A model generated the notes under the pieces. The model saw nothing but the letters and a program-made list of their open reading frames with translations. It had not been told where the DNA came from and made no database searches. Shown here one piece after another: positions 54,261 through 62,546 of a stretch of DNA of 64,000 nt; the stretch's first letter is position 1, and each line of letters begins with the position of its first letter. Made by a program: the position numbers and the translations under genes. Source of the stretch: Gemmatimonadales bacterium (GTDB lineage: Bacteria > Gemmatimonadota > Gemmatimonadetes > Gemmatimonadales > GWC2-71-9). The stretch spans positions 62,001 to 126,000 of the forward strand of contig DASYCE010000026.1 in assembly GCA_036500345.1 (NCBI GenBank), given 5' to 3'.

Positions 54261-55829
54261 TCAATGGGCGGACATATGCACGACGAGCCAGTCGGCGATC
54301 ATGCCGAGGACTGTCGGCGTTACCCGCGCGCTCTTCAGATCGACATATCCTGCAGGTTGTCCACTCGGGTCGGGCACGAAGAGGTGGTCGAGCCCCGGAA
54401 AGAGATGGACCGTGACATCCGCGTTGCCGTTGCTCCGGATCGCGGTCGCGAGCTTGCCCGCCTGGTCGGGCGTGACCTGATGGTCGGTCATCCCCTGCAG
54501 GATCAGCACCGGGACTTTCACCTTGCGAGCCGTCATCGCCGGATCGTAATCGAGAAAGAACCGCATCCACGCATTGGAGCGCGCGAGTGAATCGAGTGCC
54601 GTTGCCGCCGCGCGGATATCCGTTTCGCGTGACGCGGCAGGAATCGAGGCGTCGTTTTCGATCGCGTTGCGCTGCTGATAGTAGATGACATCGCGCCCGG
54701 TCACCGCGGTGCCGGCCATCAGCACAATTCCCTTCAACTGCGGATCGGTCGCCGCGATCATCGGCGCAATCACGCCGCCTTCGCTGTGCCCCACGAGCGC
54801 GAGGCGCGTACCGTCGATCCCGCGTTGCGTGCGCAGCCATGTGATTGCCGCGCGGATGTCGTCGGCGTTGTCGGCGGTGGTGCCCGGGGTTCCACCCGAG
54901 AGCCCGACGGTCCGGTCGTCGAGCCGAAGCACGGCGATGCCACGGCGTGAAAGCGTGTCGGCAAGCTGGCGAAACGGACGGTAGCCCCCGGCGACCGGGA
55001 TGTATTCGTCGCGATCCTGCAGCCCGCTTCCCGTGATCGTCACCACTGCGGGGACCGGCCCGGTCGCACCGGCCGGCATCGTGAGCGTACCCCCGAGCAC
55101 TCCCGCCGGGCCGGGAAGTGTCACTTCGGTCGCGGTGTACGGTGCGCCAGCCGGTGCCGAGTAATCGGTGCGTCCGAGATGCAGCACGGCAGCGGCCGCG
55201 GGATCGACGCGGAGCACCTCGAGACGCTGCGCCGGTATCGTACCACCAAGGATTCGCCCGTGCGGATCGACGCGAAGGCGTTCTTCCTGACCCGCAATGA
55301 CCAACAGCATTGAGTCGGCCCCGACCGGCGTGACCTTGACGCCGAGCGTGGCGCCGCCTGCGAGCGCAAAGGCTGGCACGTCGACCGGGCCGCCCGCGGC
55401 GCGTGCCTTGCGCGTGAAGAGTTCCGCGAAGGCAAAGGAGTTGTTGAGCAGCGGGAGTGTTCCCGGCGCGGAGTGGAATCCCTGGATGTGTCCCCCGACG
55501 TCTACGAGCAACGAGTCACCGCGGATCGCGACAGCCGCTCTCTGCATCGGCGCGGTGTCGCTGCCGGCTTCGCGGAACACCGAAATCGTCATCGATCGCA
55601 CCGTGTTCTTCGGTCCGGTGATCGCGACGTAATCGGTGCGCGGCTGTCCCTTGACGGCGACTTGTCCCTGCACGGTGTCGGCGCTCCATGCAAAGCGCTC
55701 GATGACGATGGTATCGGCGCCGACTCGCATGATGAAGGCACCCCGATCAGCGATCTGCTGTGCGGCGAGCGGCGCAGCCACCAGGCCGGCGAATGTGACG
55801 GTCGATATCAACGCGAGAATCCGGCGCAT
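54261..55829 (-). CDS. Secreted alpha/beta hydrolase (serine)
   Basis: The 522-residue protein has a signal peptide (1-23, ending LAAQQ), an N-terminal beta-rich region of about 250 residues, then an alpha/beta-hydrolase fold: VVTITGSGLQDRDEY (oxyanion), DDRTVG, LVGHSEGGVIAPM with the nucleophile Ser349, and LDHLF with the catalytic His. It acts in the periplasm or outside; substrate is unknown, with esterase or peptidase (Est-type) as likely activities. It starts as TGATG with the sdpI-like stop, so it is part of that operon. The open frame continues upstream without homology. Confidence 0.88.
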   Translation of the reverse strand: MRRILALISTVTFAGLVAAPLAAQQIADRGAFIMRVGADTIVIERFAWSADTVQGQVAVKGQPRTDYVAITGPKNTVRSMTISVFREAGSDTAPMQRAAVAIRGDSLLVDVGGHIQGFHSAPGTLPLLNNSFAFAELFTRKARAAGGPVDVPAFALAGGATLGVKVTPVGADSMLLVIAGQEERLRVDPHGRILGGTIPAQRLEVLRVDPAAAAVLHLGRTDYSAPAGAPYTATEVTLPGPAGVLGGTLTMPAGATGPVPAVVTITGSGLQDRDEYIPVAGGYRPFRQLADTLSRRGIAVLRLDDRTVGLSGGTPGTTADNADDIRAAITWLRTQRGIDGTRLALVGHSEGGVIAPMIAATDPQLKGIVLMAGTAVTGRDVIYYQQRNAIENDASIPAASRETDIRAAATALDSLARSNAWMRFFLDYDPAMTARKVKVPVLILQGMTDHQVTPDQAGKLATAIRSNGNADVTVHLFPGLDHLFVPDPSGQPAGYVDLKSARVTPTVLGMIADWLVVHMSAH

Positions 55830-56485
55830 CAGGCGTCCCTCCCCACGGCTTCGGGATCGTTCTTCCACACGAAATAACTCCAGACGATTGACAGTAGTGC
55901 GCTCGCCGCAACGCCGACCATGACGATTTGTGTTGCGATGCGCGGCATCATGAACGCAGCCAGCACGCCGAGGATCCCCGTTACCACCATCGCATAGCCA
56001 CCGACCCGGTGAGTCTCCCGCCAGGACCGATCGCTCGACAACGTCCATGGCGTGCGGATGCCAAAGATCCAGTTGGGCCGAACGCGAGTCAGGACATTGC
56101 CCAGCAGGATGAAGAGAAGCCCGAGACCCAGTCCCAGCAGCGACGCGAAATCGAACTTCCAGCCAAGGTTGTACCCGATGATCAGCACCTGTACCGCTGC
56201 GAGGAAGGCGAGGACGGCATTGGTCACGACCCAGTACGACCCGGCGTGCAACGGGAAGTTGCGTCGCTTCGGGTCGAGACGCGGTGCGATCGAGAGGACT
56301 GCCGCCATGACCAGTGCCACGATCGGTACCATGACGACCAGGCTCCCGCGCGACATCCATCCGTTCACGTGCCCGTGCGCGTCCCAGTGACTCGCCACGC
56401 GCTCCGGGAGCTGCGGCAGCATCTTCATTCCGAATCCGAAGGCGATCACGTTGAGCAGTATCCCCGGCCAGAGCTTTCGGATCAT
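55829..56485 (-). CDS. SdpI-family membrane protein (DUF1648/SdpI)
   Basis: The 218-residue protein has six hydrophobic segments, a first-half block LPERVASHWDAHGHVNGWMSR (DUF1648) and a second-half SdpI block (RPNWIFGIRTPWTLSSDRSWRETHRVGG). In Bacillus SdpI confers immunity to SdpC toxin and sequesters the repressor SdpR at the membrane. Here it overlaps the SdpR-like gene as ATGA; no sdpC-like gene is seen in the window. Confidence 0.9.
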   Translation of the reverse strand: MIRKLWPGILLNVIAFGFGMKMLPQLPERVASHWDAHGHVNGWMSRGSLVVMVPIVALVMAAVLSIAPRLDPKRRNFPLHAGSYWVVTNAVLAFLAAVQVLIIGYNLGWKFDFASLLGLGLGLLFILLGNVLTRVRPNWIFGIRTPWTLSSDRSWRETHRVGGYAMVVTGILGVLAAFMMPRIATQIVMVGVAASALLSIVWSYFVWKNDPEAVGRDA

Positions 56486-56784
56486 GGTTTTCCTCGCGAG
56501 CGGGTTCGCGGTGCCTTCCCGTCAGTCCGGCCGGAAATGTCGAGCATGTGCTGGAGCGCGTCCTGGAAGACGGTGGTATTGAGCGAGTAGATGATGAATT
56601 GACCCTCTCGGCGGGTCTGCACCAGCCCGGCGTCGCGCAACACCTGGAGATGATGCGACACCGAGGCGAACGCCATGTCGAAATGCCCGGCGAGTTCTCC
56701 CGCCGGAAGGTCTGCATCTCGAAGCAGTTGCAGGATCCGGCGCCGGGTCGGGTCGGCGAGGGCGCGGAAGGTCCGGTCGAGCAT
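56482..56784 (-). CDS. ArsR/SdpR-family transcriptional repressor
   Basis: The 100-residue winged-helix protein has ALADPTRRRILQLLRDADL, GELAGHFDMAFASVSHHLQVLRDAGLV and GQFIIYSL, typical of SdpR-type ArsR proteins without metal cysteines. It is the first gene of SdpR-SdpI-hydrolase and should repress its own promoter (see the operator just upstream). No clear ribosome-binding site lies before the ATG. Confidence 0.93.
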   Translation of the reverse strand: MLDRTFRALADPTRRRILQLLRDADLPAGELAGHFDMAFASVSHHLQVLRDAGLVQTRREGQFIIYSLNTTVFQDALQHMLDISGRTDGKAPRTRSRGKP

Positions 56785-56793
56785 CGATCGAGA

Positions 56794-56815
56794 TATTTAT
56801 ACAATCATCTAAATA
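56794..56815 (-). promoter_or_regulatory. Promoter/operator of the SdpR-SdpI operon
   Basis: TATTTA (56794-56799) and TAAATA (56810-56815) form an exact inverted repeat with a 10-base spacer, an ArsR-like operator. On the minus strand it covers TATAAA (56801-56796), a good -10 box. The AT-rich patch stands out from the GC-rich surroundings. The -10 lies only 11 bases from the start codon, which suggests a leaderless or nearly leaderless message. Confidence 0.65.
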
Positions 56816-56885
56816 ATCGCAACCACCGGCCCCCGCTGACCGCGCCGGAACCCATCCTCGAAGGAAGACTGATGGCAGCCGGCAT

Positions 56886-57860
56886 CTATACCACCCGGTT
56901 CGGCACCGGCTTCCCGGCGAAGAACGCCAGCAGATTCTCCGCCGCCAGGAACCCCATCGCCTCGCGGGTCTCGCGCGTGGCGGAGCCGAGGTGCGGAAGA
57001 AGCACCACGTTGTCGAGACCGAGAAAGCGGCGGTCGACGTTCGGCTCCCCGCGAAAGACATCAAGACCGGCGCCGGCGATGTGGCCCGCAACGAGCGCGG
57101 AGACGAGGGCGTCGTCGTCGATGATGTCGCCTCGCGCCGTGTTGATCAGGAATGATCCGCGCTTCATCTGAGCCAGCCGCGATGCATTGATCAGTCCGCG
57201 GGTCTCCGCCGTACTCGGGCAGTGCAACGAAACGACGTCAGCCTCTGCCAGCAACATCTCCAGCGTCGCGCGCGGCTCGGCGCCGACCTGATCGAGGTCG
57301 ACGGGCGAGAGCGGCGACGGATTGAAGCAGAGCACCCGCATGCCGAACCCGTGGTGGGCGCGGTGGGCAACAGCTCGGCCGATCCGACCCATCCCGACGA
57401 TCCCGAGTGTACGGCCGGTCAGATGCGCTCCCAGGAGATGGGTGGGGCTCCAGCCGAGCCATCGCCCCGAGCGAAGCTGCCGCTCCCCTTCGCCGGCGCG
57501 TCGTAGCGTCATCAGCATGAGTCCGATCGCAAGATCCGCCGTCGAGTCGGTCAGGACGTCCGGCGTATTGGTCACGACGATTTCGTGGGCTTGCGCGGCG
57601 ACCAGATCGATGTTGTCGGTGCCGACGCCGAAGTTGGCGATGATCCGGGTGCGCAGCGGATACGCCGCAAGCACTTCTCCGGTGAACTTGTCGGTCACCG
57701 TCGCAAGGACGCCGTCGGCGTGGCCGAGCGCTCGCTGCAGATCGTCTGCTGTGGTGGGCTGATCGCGCGGTGCGAGCTGCACGTCAAAGTGTTCGCGAAG
57801 CAGCGATTCGACCGCTCCCGGAAGCCGCCGAGTCACGATGACGCGCGGGAGTGCCGCCAT
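56886..57860 (-). CDS. 2-hydroxyacid dehydrogenase (glyoxylate/hydroxypyruvate reductase type)
   Basis: The 324-residue D-2-hydroxyacid dehydrogenase has GIVGMGRIGRAVA (GxGxxG), a catalytic Arg in INTARGDIIDDDAL, Glu in GEPNVDRRFL and His in LLPHLGSAT. After the second strand it has CFNPSP in place of an acidic residue, which leans to NADP. With the downstream-transcribed partner gene (aminotransferase) it suggests hydroxypyruvate or glyoxylate reduction. It follows the aminotransferase by a one-base TGATG overlap. Confidence 0.9.
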   Translation of the reverse strand: MAALPRVIVTRRLPGAVESLLREHFDVQLAPRDQPTTADDLQRALGHADGVLATVTDKFTGEVLAAYPLRTRIIANFGVGTDNIDLVAAQAHEIVVTNTPDVLTDSTADLAIGLMLMTLRRAGEGERQLRSGRWLGWSPTHLLGAHLTGRTLGIVGMGRIGRAVAHRAHHGFGMRVLCFNPSPLSPVDLDQVGAEPRATLEMLLAEADVVSLHCPSTAETRGLINASRLAQMKRGSFLINTARGDIIDDDALVSALVAGHIAGAGLDVFRGEPNVDRRFLGLDNVVLLPHLGSATRETREAMGFLAAENLLAFFAGKPVPNRVV

Positions 57861-59023
57861 CAGCTGGCCAGCCAGCTGCGTTGCGCCGCGGCGACACCAG
57901 CTCCCGGGTCCAGCTTCACGCCGGAGTCGAGGAGCGCCATTTCGACCAGCCCCAGCGCGCCGAGCACCATCCCCTCATTCAGATCACCGAGATGCCCGAT
58001 TCGGAACGCCTTCCCGGCGAGCGGTCCGAGGCCACCGCCGAGCGACAGGTTGTAGCGGGTGAATGCGTGCTTGATCAGCTTCGATGCGTCGACGCCGTCG
58101 GGCGTGTAGATCGTGGTCACCGTATTCGATTCTGCGGAGCGTTCGCGACAGCAGATCGAAAGCTTCCACGCTGCGACCGCTGCGCGAACGCCGGCAGCGA
58201 GCCGTGCATGCCGTGCGAAGACCTCCGGCAATCCTTCTTCACGGAGCATCGCGAGTGATTCGCGAAGTCCGTACAGCATCGGAATCGACGGCGTGTAGGG
58301 AAAATAGCCGGTCTGGTTTTGCGCCAGCATCGGTTTGAGGTCGAAGTAGGCGCGCGGCGCGCCATGGTCGATCGCATCCAGCGCCCGCTGCGACAGGGCG
58401 AGCAGCGCCAGCCCCGCCGGCAGCATCAACCCCTTTTGCGATCCGGTAATGGCAACGTCGACTCCCCATGCATCGTGCTGGTATTCGAGCGACGCGATCG
58501 CCGACACGCCATCCGACATGAGGAGCGCGGGATGCCCGGTGCTGTCGATCGCCCGACGGATCGCCGGGAGATCGGCGGTCACGCCGGTCGACGTCTCGTT
58601 GTGGACGATCAGGACCGCCGCGATATGGCGGTCGCGATCGCTGTTGAGTGCCTCGGCAATCCGATCAGGGGGAGGCGGCGCGCCCCATGCGAGATCGGCA
58701 AACGTTGTGACCTCATACCCAAGCCGTCGCGCCGCATCCCCCCAGAGCGATGCGAACTGCCCTGCGCCCGGCAACAGGACGTGCGATCCTGCCGGAAGCG
58801 TATTCGTCAACGCCGCCTCCCAGCCGCCGCTGCCGCTCGACGGAAAGAGCGCCACTGTTCCCGTCGCCGTCGCGAAGAGCCTTCTGGTCTGGTCGAGCAA
58901 CGGGAGGACCAGGTCGGGAAACTCGACCGAGCGGTGATCCTCGGAGGCGCGATGCATCGCCCGAAGAATGCGGTCGGGGATGTTGCTCGGCCCCGGAACA
59001 AAGAGGTGGTGTCGTCCTGGCAT
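57860..59023 (-). CDS. Class V aminotransferase, serine/alanine-glyoxylate type
   Basis: The 387-residue PLP enzyme has HLFVPGPSNIP start, FPSSGSGGWEAALTN, SDGVSAIAS (Asp for pyridine N), and the Schiff-base lysine in ITGSQKGLMLPAG. It most resembles serine-glyoxylate aminotransferase, making hydroxypyruvate and glycine. Product would feed the reductase encoded next. Its ATG is almost shared with the divergent kinase region. Alanine-glyoxylate activity is the alternative. Confidence 0.92.
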   Translation of the reverse strand: MPGRHHLFVPGPSNIPDRILRAMHRASEDHRSVEFPDLVLPLLDQTRRLFATATGTVALFPSSGSGGWEAALTNTLPAGSHVLLPGAGQFASLWGDAARRLGYEVTTFADLAWGAPPPPDRIAEALNSDRDRHIAAVLIVHNETSTGVTADLPAIRRAIDSTGHPALLMSDGVSAIASLEYQHDAWGVDVAITGSQKGLMLPAGLALLALSQRALDAIDHGAPRAYFDLKPMLAQNQTGYFPYTPSIPMLYGLRESLAMLREEGLPEVFARHARLAAGVRAAVAAWKLSICCRERSAESNTVTTIYTPDGVDASKLIKHAFTRYNLSLGGGLGPLAGKAFRIGHLGDLNEGMVLGALGLVEMALLDSGVKLDPGAGVAAAQRSWLAS

Positions 59024-59105
59024 GATTCGTCAACGAGAGAGAAGCCCTAATATTGACCCGGACCGCGCGAAAGAGAACCACGCCTGGGATTCGCTGGAGG
59101 ATCAG

Positions 59106-60389
59106 TTGCTCCGTGCAGACAACTCGGCATCCACACCCGAGCAGCGATTGCGTCGGTGCTACGACGAGGCGATTCGCGCCGTGCAGCCGGAGCGCGCGCT
59201 TGGCCGGGCGCTTCCGTCACTCGCTGCACCGACCTCATCGTGCTGGATCATCTCGGTAGGAAAGGCCTCGACCGGGATGGCGAACGGCATCGCGACGTGG
59301 CTCGCCGCCAGCGGCCAGGCGCCTGCCGGCGGGATCATCGTCGGCGCCGAGGATCATCCGCCGCCGCACCGCGCGCTCCGGGTGATGACCGGTGATCACC
59401 CGATCCCAGGCGAGCGATCAGCGGCCGCGGCGGCCGCAATCGGCAAGACGATCGACCAGATCCCCCGCGGCGCATCGGTGCATGTCGCGATCTCCGGCGG
59501 CGCGAGCGCCCTGATCGCCGGTCCGCTGCCGGGGCTCACCGCGGACGATGTCGTCAGGACATTCAAGGCGCTGCTGAGTTCCGGTCTCGACATCAACGAG
59601 ATGAACGCGATTCGCAAGCGCGTGACCGCGTGGAGCGCAGGGCGGCTTGCGGCGGCGCTCACCGGCCGCGACCTGCACGTCTGGGTGATTTCCGACGTGC
59701 CAGGTGACGATCTCGGCAGCATCGCCTCCGGCCCGTGCACCGGCGACGCGTGGACGCGAGACGACGTCGCCCGGCTCGTTGACGAGCATGATCTGGCGGA
59801 TGCACTGACACCGGCCGTTCGCAGTGCCCTGACCCGCGAAACGCTCAAGCCTGGTGCCTCCGAACTCGCGGGCGTCGAGCCGGTGATCGTTGCCAGCAAT
59901 CGGACGGCGGTCGATGCCGCGGCCGACGCAGCGCGCGAACTTGGATGGCAGGCACAGGTGATGACTCCTGGACTGCGTGGCGACGCGTCCAGGATGGGGC
60001 GTGAAGTTGGGATGGCCCTCGACGCCCGCGCCGACGCGCAATCGGTCTTCATCTGGGGCGGCGAAACGACGGTCACCATCGGAGCGGCGGCGGGGACCGG
60101 CGGGCGGGCGCAGGAACTGGCGCTGGCGGCGGCGAGCGAACTGGCGCAACGCGACCGCGCCGCAATTGTGCTCTCGGCCGGCACCGACGGGCGCGATGGG
60201 CCGACTGACGCCGCAGGTGCGATCGTCGATGGGAAGACGTGGGGGAGGATCGAGGCCGCAGGTCGCGACCCGGGCAAGGATCTCGCACAACATGACGCAT
60301 ACCCGGCGCTCGATGCGGTGGGGGCGCTCATGCGCACCGGACCGACCGGCACCAACGTCACCGATCTGGTGCTGGGAACTACGCCATAG
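59106..60389 (+). CDS. Glycerate kinase (GckA/MOFRL family)
   Basis: The 427-residue protein has the DUF4147 and MOFRL domains: VGKASTGMANGI, MTGDHPIPG, VAISGGASALI, NAIRKRV, DVPGDDLGSIASGP, and WGGETTVTIG with LSAGTDGRDGPTDAAG at the end. It should phosphorylate glycerate to 2-phosphoglycerate. The TTG start is chosen because GGAGG lies five bases upstream; a longer ATG form (59022) begins on the start codon of the divergent aminotransferase gene and adds 28 non-conserved residues. Confidence 0.9.
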   Translation: MLRADNSASTPEQRLRRCYDEAIRAVQPERALGRALPSLAAPTSSCWIISVGKASTGMANGIATWLAASGQAPAGGIIVGAEDHPPPHRALRVMTGDHPIPGERSAAAAAAIGKTIDQIPRGASVHVAISGGASALIAGPLPGLTADDVVRTFKALLSSGLDINEMNAIRKRVTAWSAGRLAAALTGRDLHVWVISDVPGDDLGSIASGPCTGDAWTRDDVARLVDEHDLADALTPAVRSALTRETLKPGASELAGVEPVIVASNRTAVDAAADAARELGWQAQVMTPGLRGDASRMGREVGMALDARADAQSVFIWGGETTVTIGAAAGTGGRAQELALAAASELAQRDRAAIVLSAGTDGRDGPTDAAGAIVDGKTWGRIEAAGRDPGKDLAQHDAYPALDAVGALMRTGPTGTNVTDLVLGTTP

Positions 60390-60783
60390 CGGCCGTGAGC
60401 GCCTTCATTGCCATGCCATGCGCCACCGCGACCTCCGGCGAGCGCTGCACGAACTCGTAGTACCGCTGCTGGAAATCGTCACCCTGGTCATCAGGCCGCA
60501 GGAGCTCGCGTGTCGTGGCGAGGAGCGCCGGAACGCGAGACTCGGCTTCGCGGCTCGGATCGGTCTCGGCCATTGCTTCGTCCATCGCTGCGATCAGTGC
60601 GGTGAGTGGGCGGAGCCATACGAACCACGGATCGTGGATCACCAGCTGCAGGAACTCCGGATTGTCGGCGACGCGCCCGTTGAGCGCCTCCCAGGCGATC
60701 CGTTCGTTGCTTAGCAGCGCGCGGTGCAGCACGAGCACTGCATCACGGGTGGCGCCGAGTCGCGCGGCGGGATTCGAGATCAC
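60379..60783 (-). CDS. Hypothetical protein
   Basis: The 134-residue product is unfamiliar. It is helical, with SNERIAWEALNGR, LVIHDPWFVWLRPLTALIAAMDEAM and RVPALLATTRELLRP, which look like a small soluble conserved protein and not a frame shadow. The GTG start is a guess; the open frame continues upstream without evident coding character. It is convergent with the glycerate kinase gene, overlapping by 11 bases. No function is proposed. Confidence 0.5.
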   Translation of the reverse strand: MISNPAARLGATRDAVLVLHRALLSNERIAWEALNGRVADNPEFLQLVIHDPWFVWLRPLTALIAAMDEAMAETDPSREAESRVPALLATTRELLRPDDQGDDFQQRYYEFVQRSPEVAVAHGMAMKALTAAMA

Positions 60784-60954
60784 GTGCCGATCGAGGAAGC
60801 GGTCATCACAGACGGACACGACGACATCAGCACCGTTTCCTTCACACCAGCGCATCGCTTCATCATGGCGGACCCCGTGCGGCAATCCGCGCGCCTGTCG
60901 TCTTTTCGGGCAGGTGTGACGAATGAACGTCGCACCGTAACGCTCGGGGGAGTC

Positions 60955-61173
60955 ATGCCAGCGAAAGGTAGCCACCATACGGGTGGAAGCCGCCGATACG
61001 GGAAGGCGGCCTCGAAGAGTGTGGAGCGGGCCATGCACAAGGAGAAGCGCGGGACGCTGAAGAGCGGCCCCGGCGGTCACGGCGGAAAGGTCACCAGCCG
61101 GAAGCAGGCGATTGCGATCGGGTTGTCGGAAGCCCGCAAGAAAGGGGCGAAGGTCCCGCCGCAATCGCACTGA
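60955..61173 (+). CDS. Small basic DUF6496-like protein
   Basis: The 72-residue protein, rich in Lys, Arg, Gly and Ser, has YGKAASKSVERAMHKEKRGT and GKVTSRKQAIAIGLSEARKK, the pattern of DUF6496 proteins. The charge suggests nucleic-acid binding, but this is inference. An excellent GGGGGAG lies four bases before the ATG. It is a single plus-strand gene convergent with the LytR_C gene, with no clear terminator between. Confidence 0.78.
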   Translation: MPAKGSHHTGGSRRYGKAASKSVERAMHKEKRGTLKSGPGGHGGKVTSRKQAIAIGLSEARKKGAKVPPQSH

Positions 61174-61180
61174 TTGCCGT

Positions 61181-61609
61181 TCAATGGTGCGAAACCGCCG
61201 CGGTCGCGAAGGCGGCACCGAGCAACACACTCAGGTCGACCATGCGCGTGGTATCCGGCGCGGATACCACGTCGGCGGATCCCAGTGCGACGAGCGCCCG
61301 GCCCACGCCGGCGGTGTCGCCCCGGCGAATGAAGATGGTGTTGTGGAGGTGGTTGCCGCGCCCGGTATCGGCGTTGCCGAAGTAGACCACGTCGAGTCGT
61401 TCGTGGCGTAGCCGGAGCGTCGCCGCCAGCGCGAGACCCGCCGTCCTGGTCCCGTTGAGCACCTCGACCGTGACTCGCGGGAAAGCACCGGGAATCGCGG
61501 CGTCGGTCTGCGGGGCCGCCACCCCGGGATGCCTGCGCCCGGTGATCCACCCCGCGGTTACCACCACGCAGGCGAAGACCGCGCCCACGATCAGCACCCG
61601 GCGCGTCAT
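61181..61609 (-). CDS. Membrane-anchored LytR C-terminal-domain protein
   Basis: The 142-residue protein has one N-terminal membrane helix (VLIVGAVFACVVVTAGWI) and a LytR_C domain: VTVEVLNGTRTAGLALAATLRLR, VVYFGNAD, NTIFIRRGD and PDTTRMVDLSVLLGA. Such domains often follow LytR-CpsA-Psr enzymes or stand alone beside rsfS and yqeK. It overlaps yqeK as ATGA. A cell-envelope role is likely but not defined. Confidence 0.8.
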   Translation of the reverse strand: MTRRVLIVGAVFACVVVTAGWITGRRHPGVAAPQTDAAIPGAFPRVTVEVLNGTRTAGLALAATLRLRHERLDVVYFGNADTGRGNHLHNTIFIRRGDTAGVGRALVALGSADVVSAPDTTRMVDLSVLLGAAFATAAVSHH

Positions 61610-62166
61610 CCGCAAACCATCTGGCGAAAGGCGATGCTCTCGGGCGGCAGCGCCCAGCCGCGCTCGACGGCATAATCGAGACGCCGCCGCACCACGTCGC
61701 GAAGTACCGCGTCCGGCCGCTCGGGAAATGCCTGCGCCAAATCCGCTCGACCGGCGCGATCGAAGGTCCTGCCAGGCTCAAGAAAATCGGCGCAGTACAG
61801 GGCGCGTCCGGCGCGGCCCCACCCAGGCCACCCGACCGAATGCCATCGCACCGCACTCAGCACATCCGCATCCTGCTCGCCTTCGAGTTCCGCCCGCGCC
61901 GCCGCTGCCGGGCCGTGACGCAGTTCAACCGGGCCGTCCACCTCCGGCGCCCACCGGCGCATCTCCGCCTCGGGCGCGTCCCGCAGGGCGTCGTGCAACC
62001 ATCCGGCGCGAAGCCATTTCCCCGCCTCGTCGATGGGAAGGCGCATCACGACGGTCCATTCGCCGAGGAGTCCCACGACTCGCTCGATGTGCGCCCGACG
62101 CACCGGCGACACGATCGCCCAGGGCGGCAGCCCGTCGCGCGGCGGCACCGCGGCGGCGTGCGTCAC
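61606..62166 (-). CDS. HD-domain phosphohydrolase, YqeK-like
   Basis: The 186-residue protein has the HD motif WLHDALRD, a later RHGPAAA, RWHSVGW and ADFLEPGRTF, the last being the YqeK signature. YqeK cleaves diadenosine tetraphosphate. It starts at GTG overlapping the panD stop (GTGA). In many bacteria yqeK sits with nadD and rsfS; here it lies after panD, and neither is present. Confidence 0.82.
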   Translation of the reverse strand: MTHAAAVPPRDGLPPWAIVSPVRRAHIERVVGLLGEWTVVMRLPIDEAGKWLRAGWLHDALRDAPEAEMRRWAPEVDGPVELRHGPAAAARAELEGEQDADVLSAVRWHSVGWPGWGRAGRALYCADFLEPGRTFDRAGRADLAQAFPERPDAVLRDVVRRRLDYAVERGWALPPESIAFRQMVCG

Positions 62167-62531
62167 ACGTCGGTCGTTCCTGAGCGATCCAGCCGGTTCG
62201 CCGAATCAACGAACGCGATCGCGGGACGAAATCCGGAGACATCCGATTCGTCCACGTCGGCGAATGCCATCACGATGACGAGATCCCCCGGCATGCCCAG
62301 GCGCGCGGCGGCACCATTCAGCTGCACCATCCCGGTTCCTGGACGCCCGCGAATCACGTAGGTGGAGAATCGCGCGCCGTTGTTCACATTGACGACTTGC
62401 ACCTCTTCGTATTCGGCGAGGTTCGCAGCCGCCATCAGGTCGGTGTCGACCGTCAGCGAACCCTCGTACGAGAGATCGGTCGACGTGATGGTGGCACGAT
62501 GGATCTTCGATTTCAGGAGACGCCGGCGCAT
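62163..62531 (-). CDS. panD: Aspartate 1-decarboxylase proenzyme
   Basis: Makes beta-alanine for pantothenate. The 122-residue proenzyme has the self-cleavage site Gly24-Ser25 in LSYEGS, giving the pyruvoyl group, followed by LMAAANLAEYEEVQVVNVNNG. It lies 15 bases after panC. The pathway continues with coaBC elsewhere in the window. Confidence 0.96.
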   Translation of the reverse strand: MRRRLLKSKIHRATITSTDLSYEGSLTVDTDLMAAANLAEYEEVQVVNVNNGARFSTYVIRGRPGTGMVQLNGAAARLGMPGDLVIVMAFADVDESDVSGFRPAIAFVDSANRLDRSGTTDV

Positions 62532-62546
62532 GTCGGTCGAAGTGCC

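Noticed and set aside
55830..56804. Upstream continuation of the hydrolase frame into a single 847-codon protein
   Set aside because: The extension is in a different frame from the real SdpI-like and SdpR-like genes and is not protein-like; the signal peptide at 55829 marks the start.
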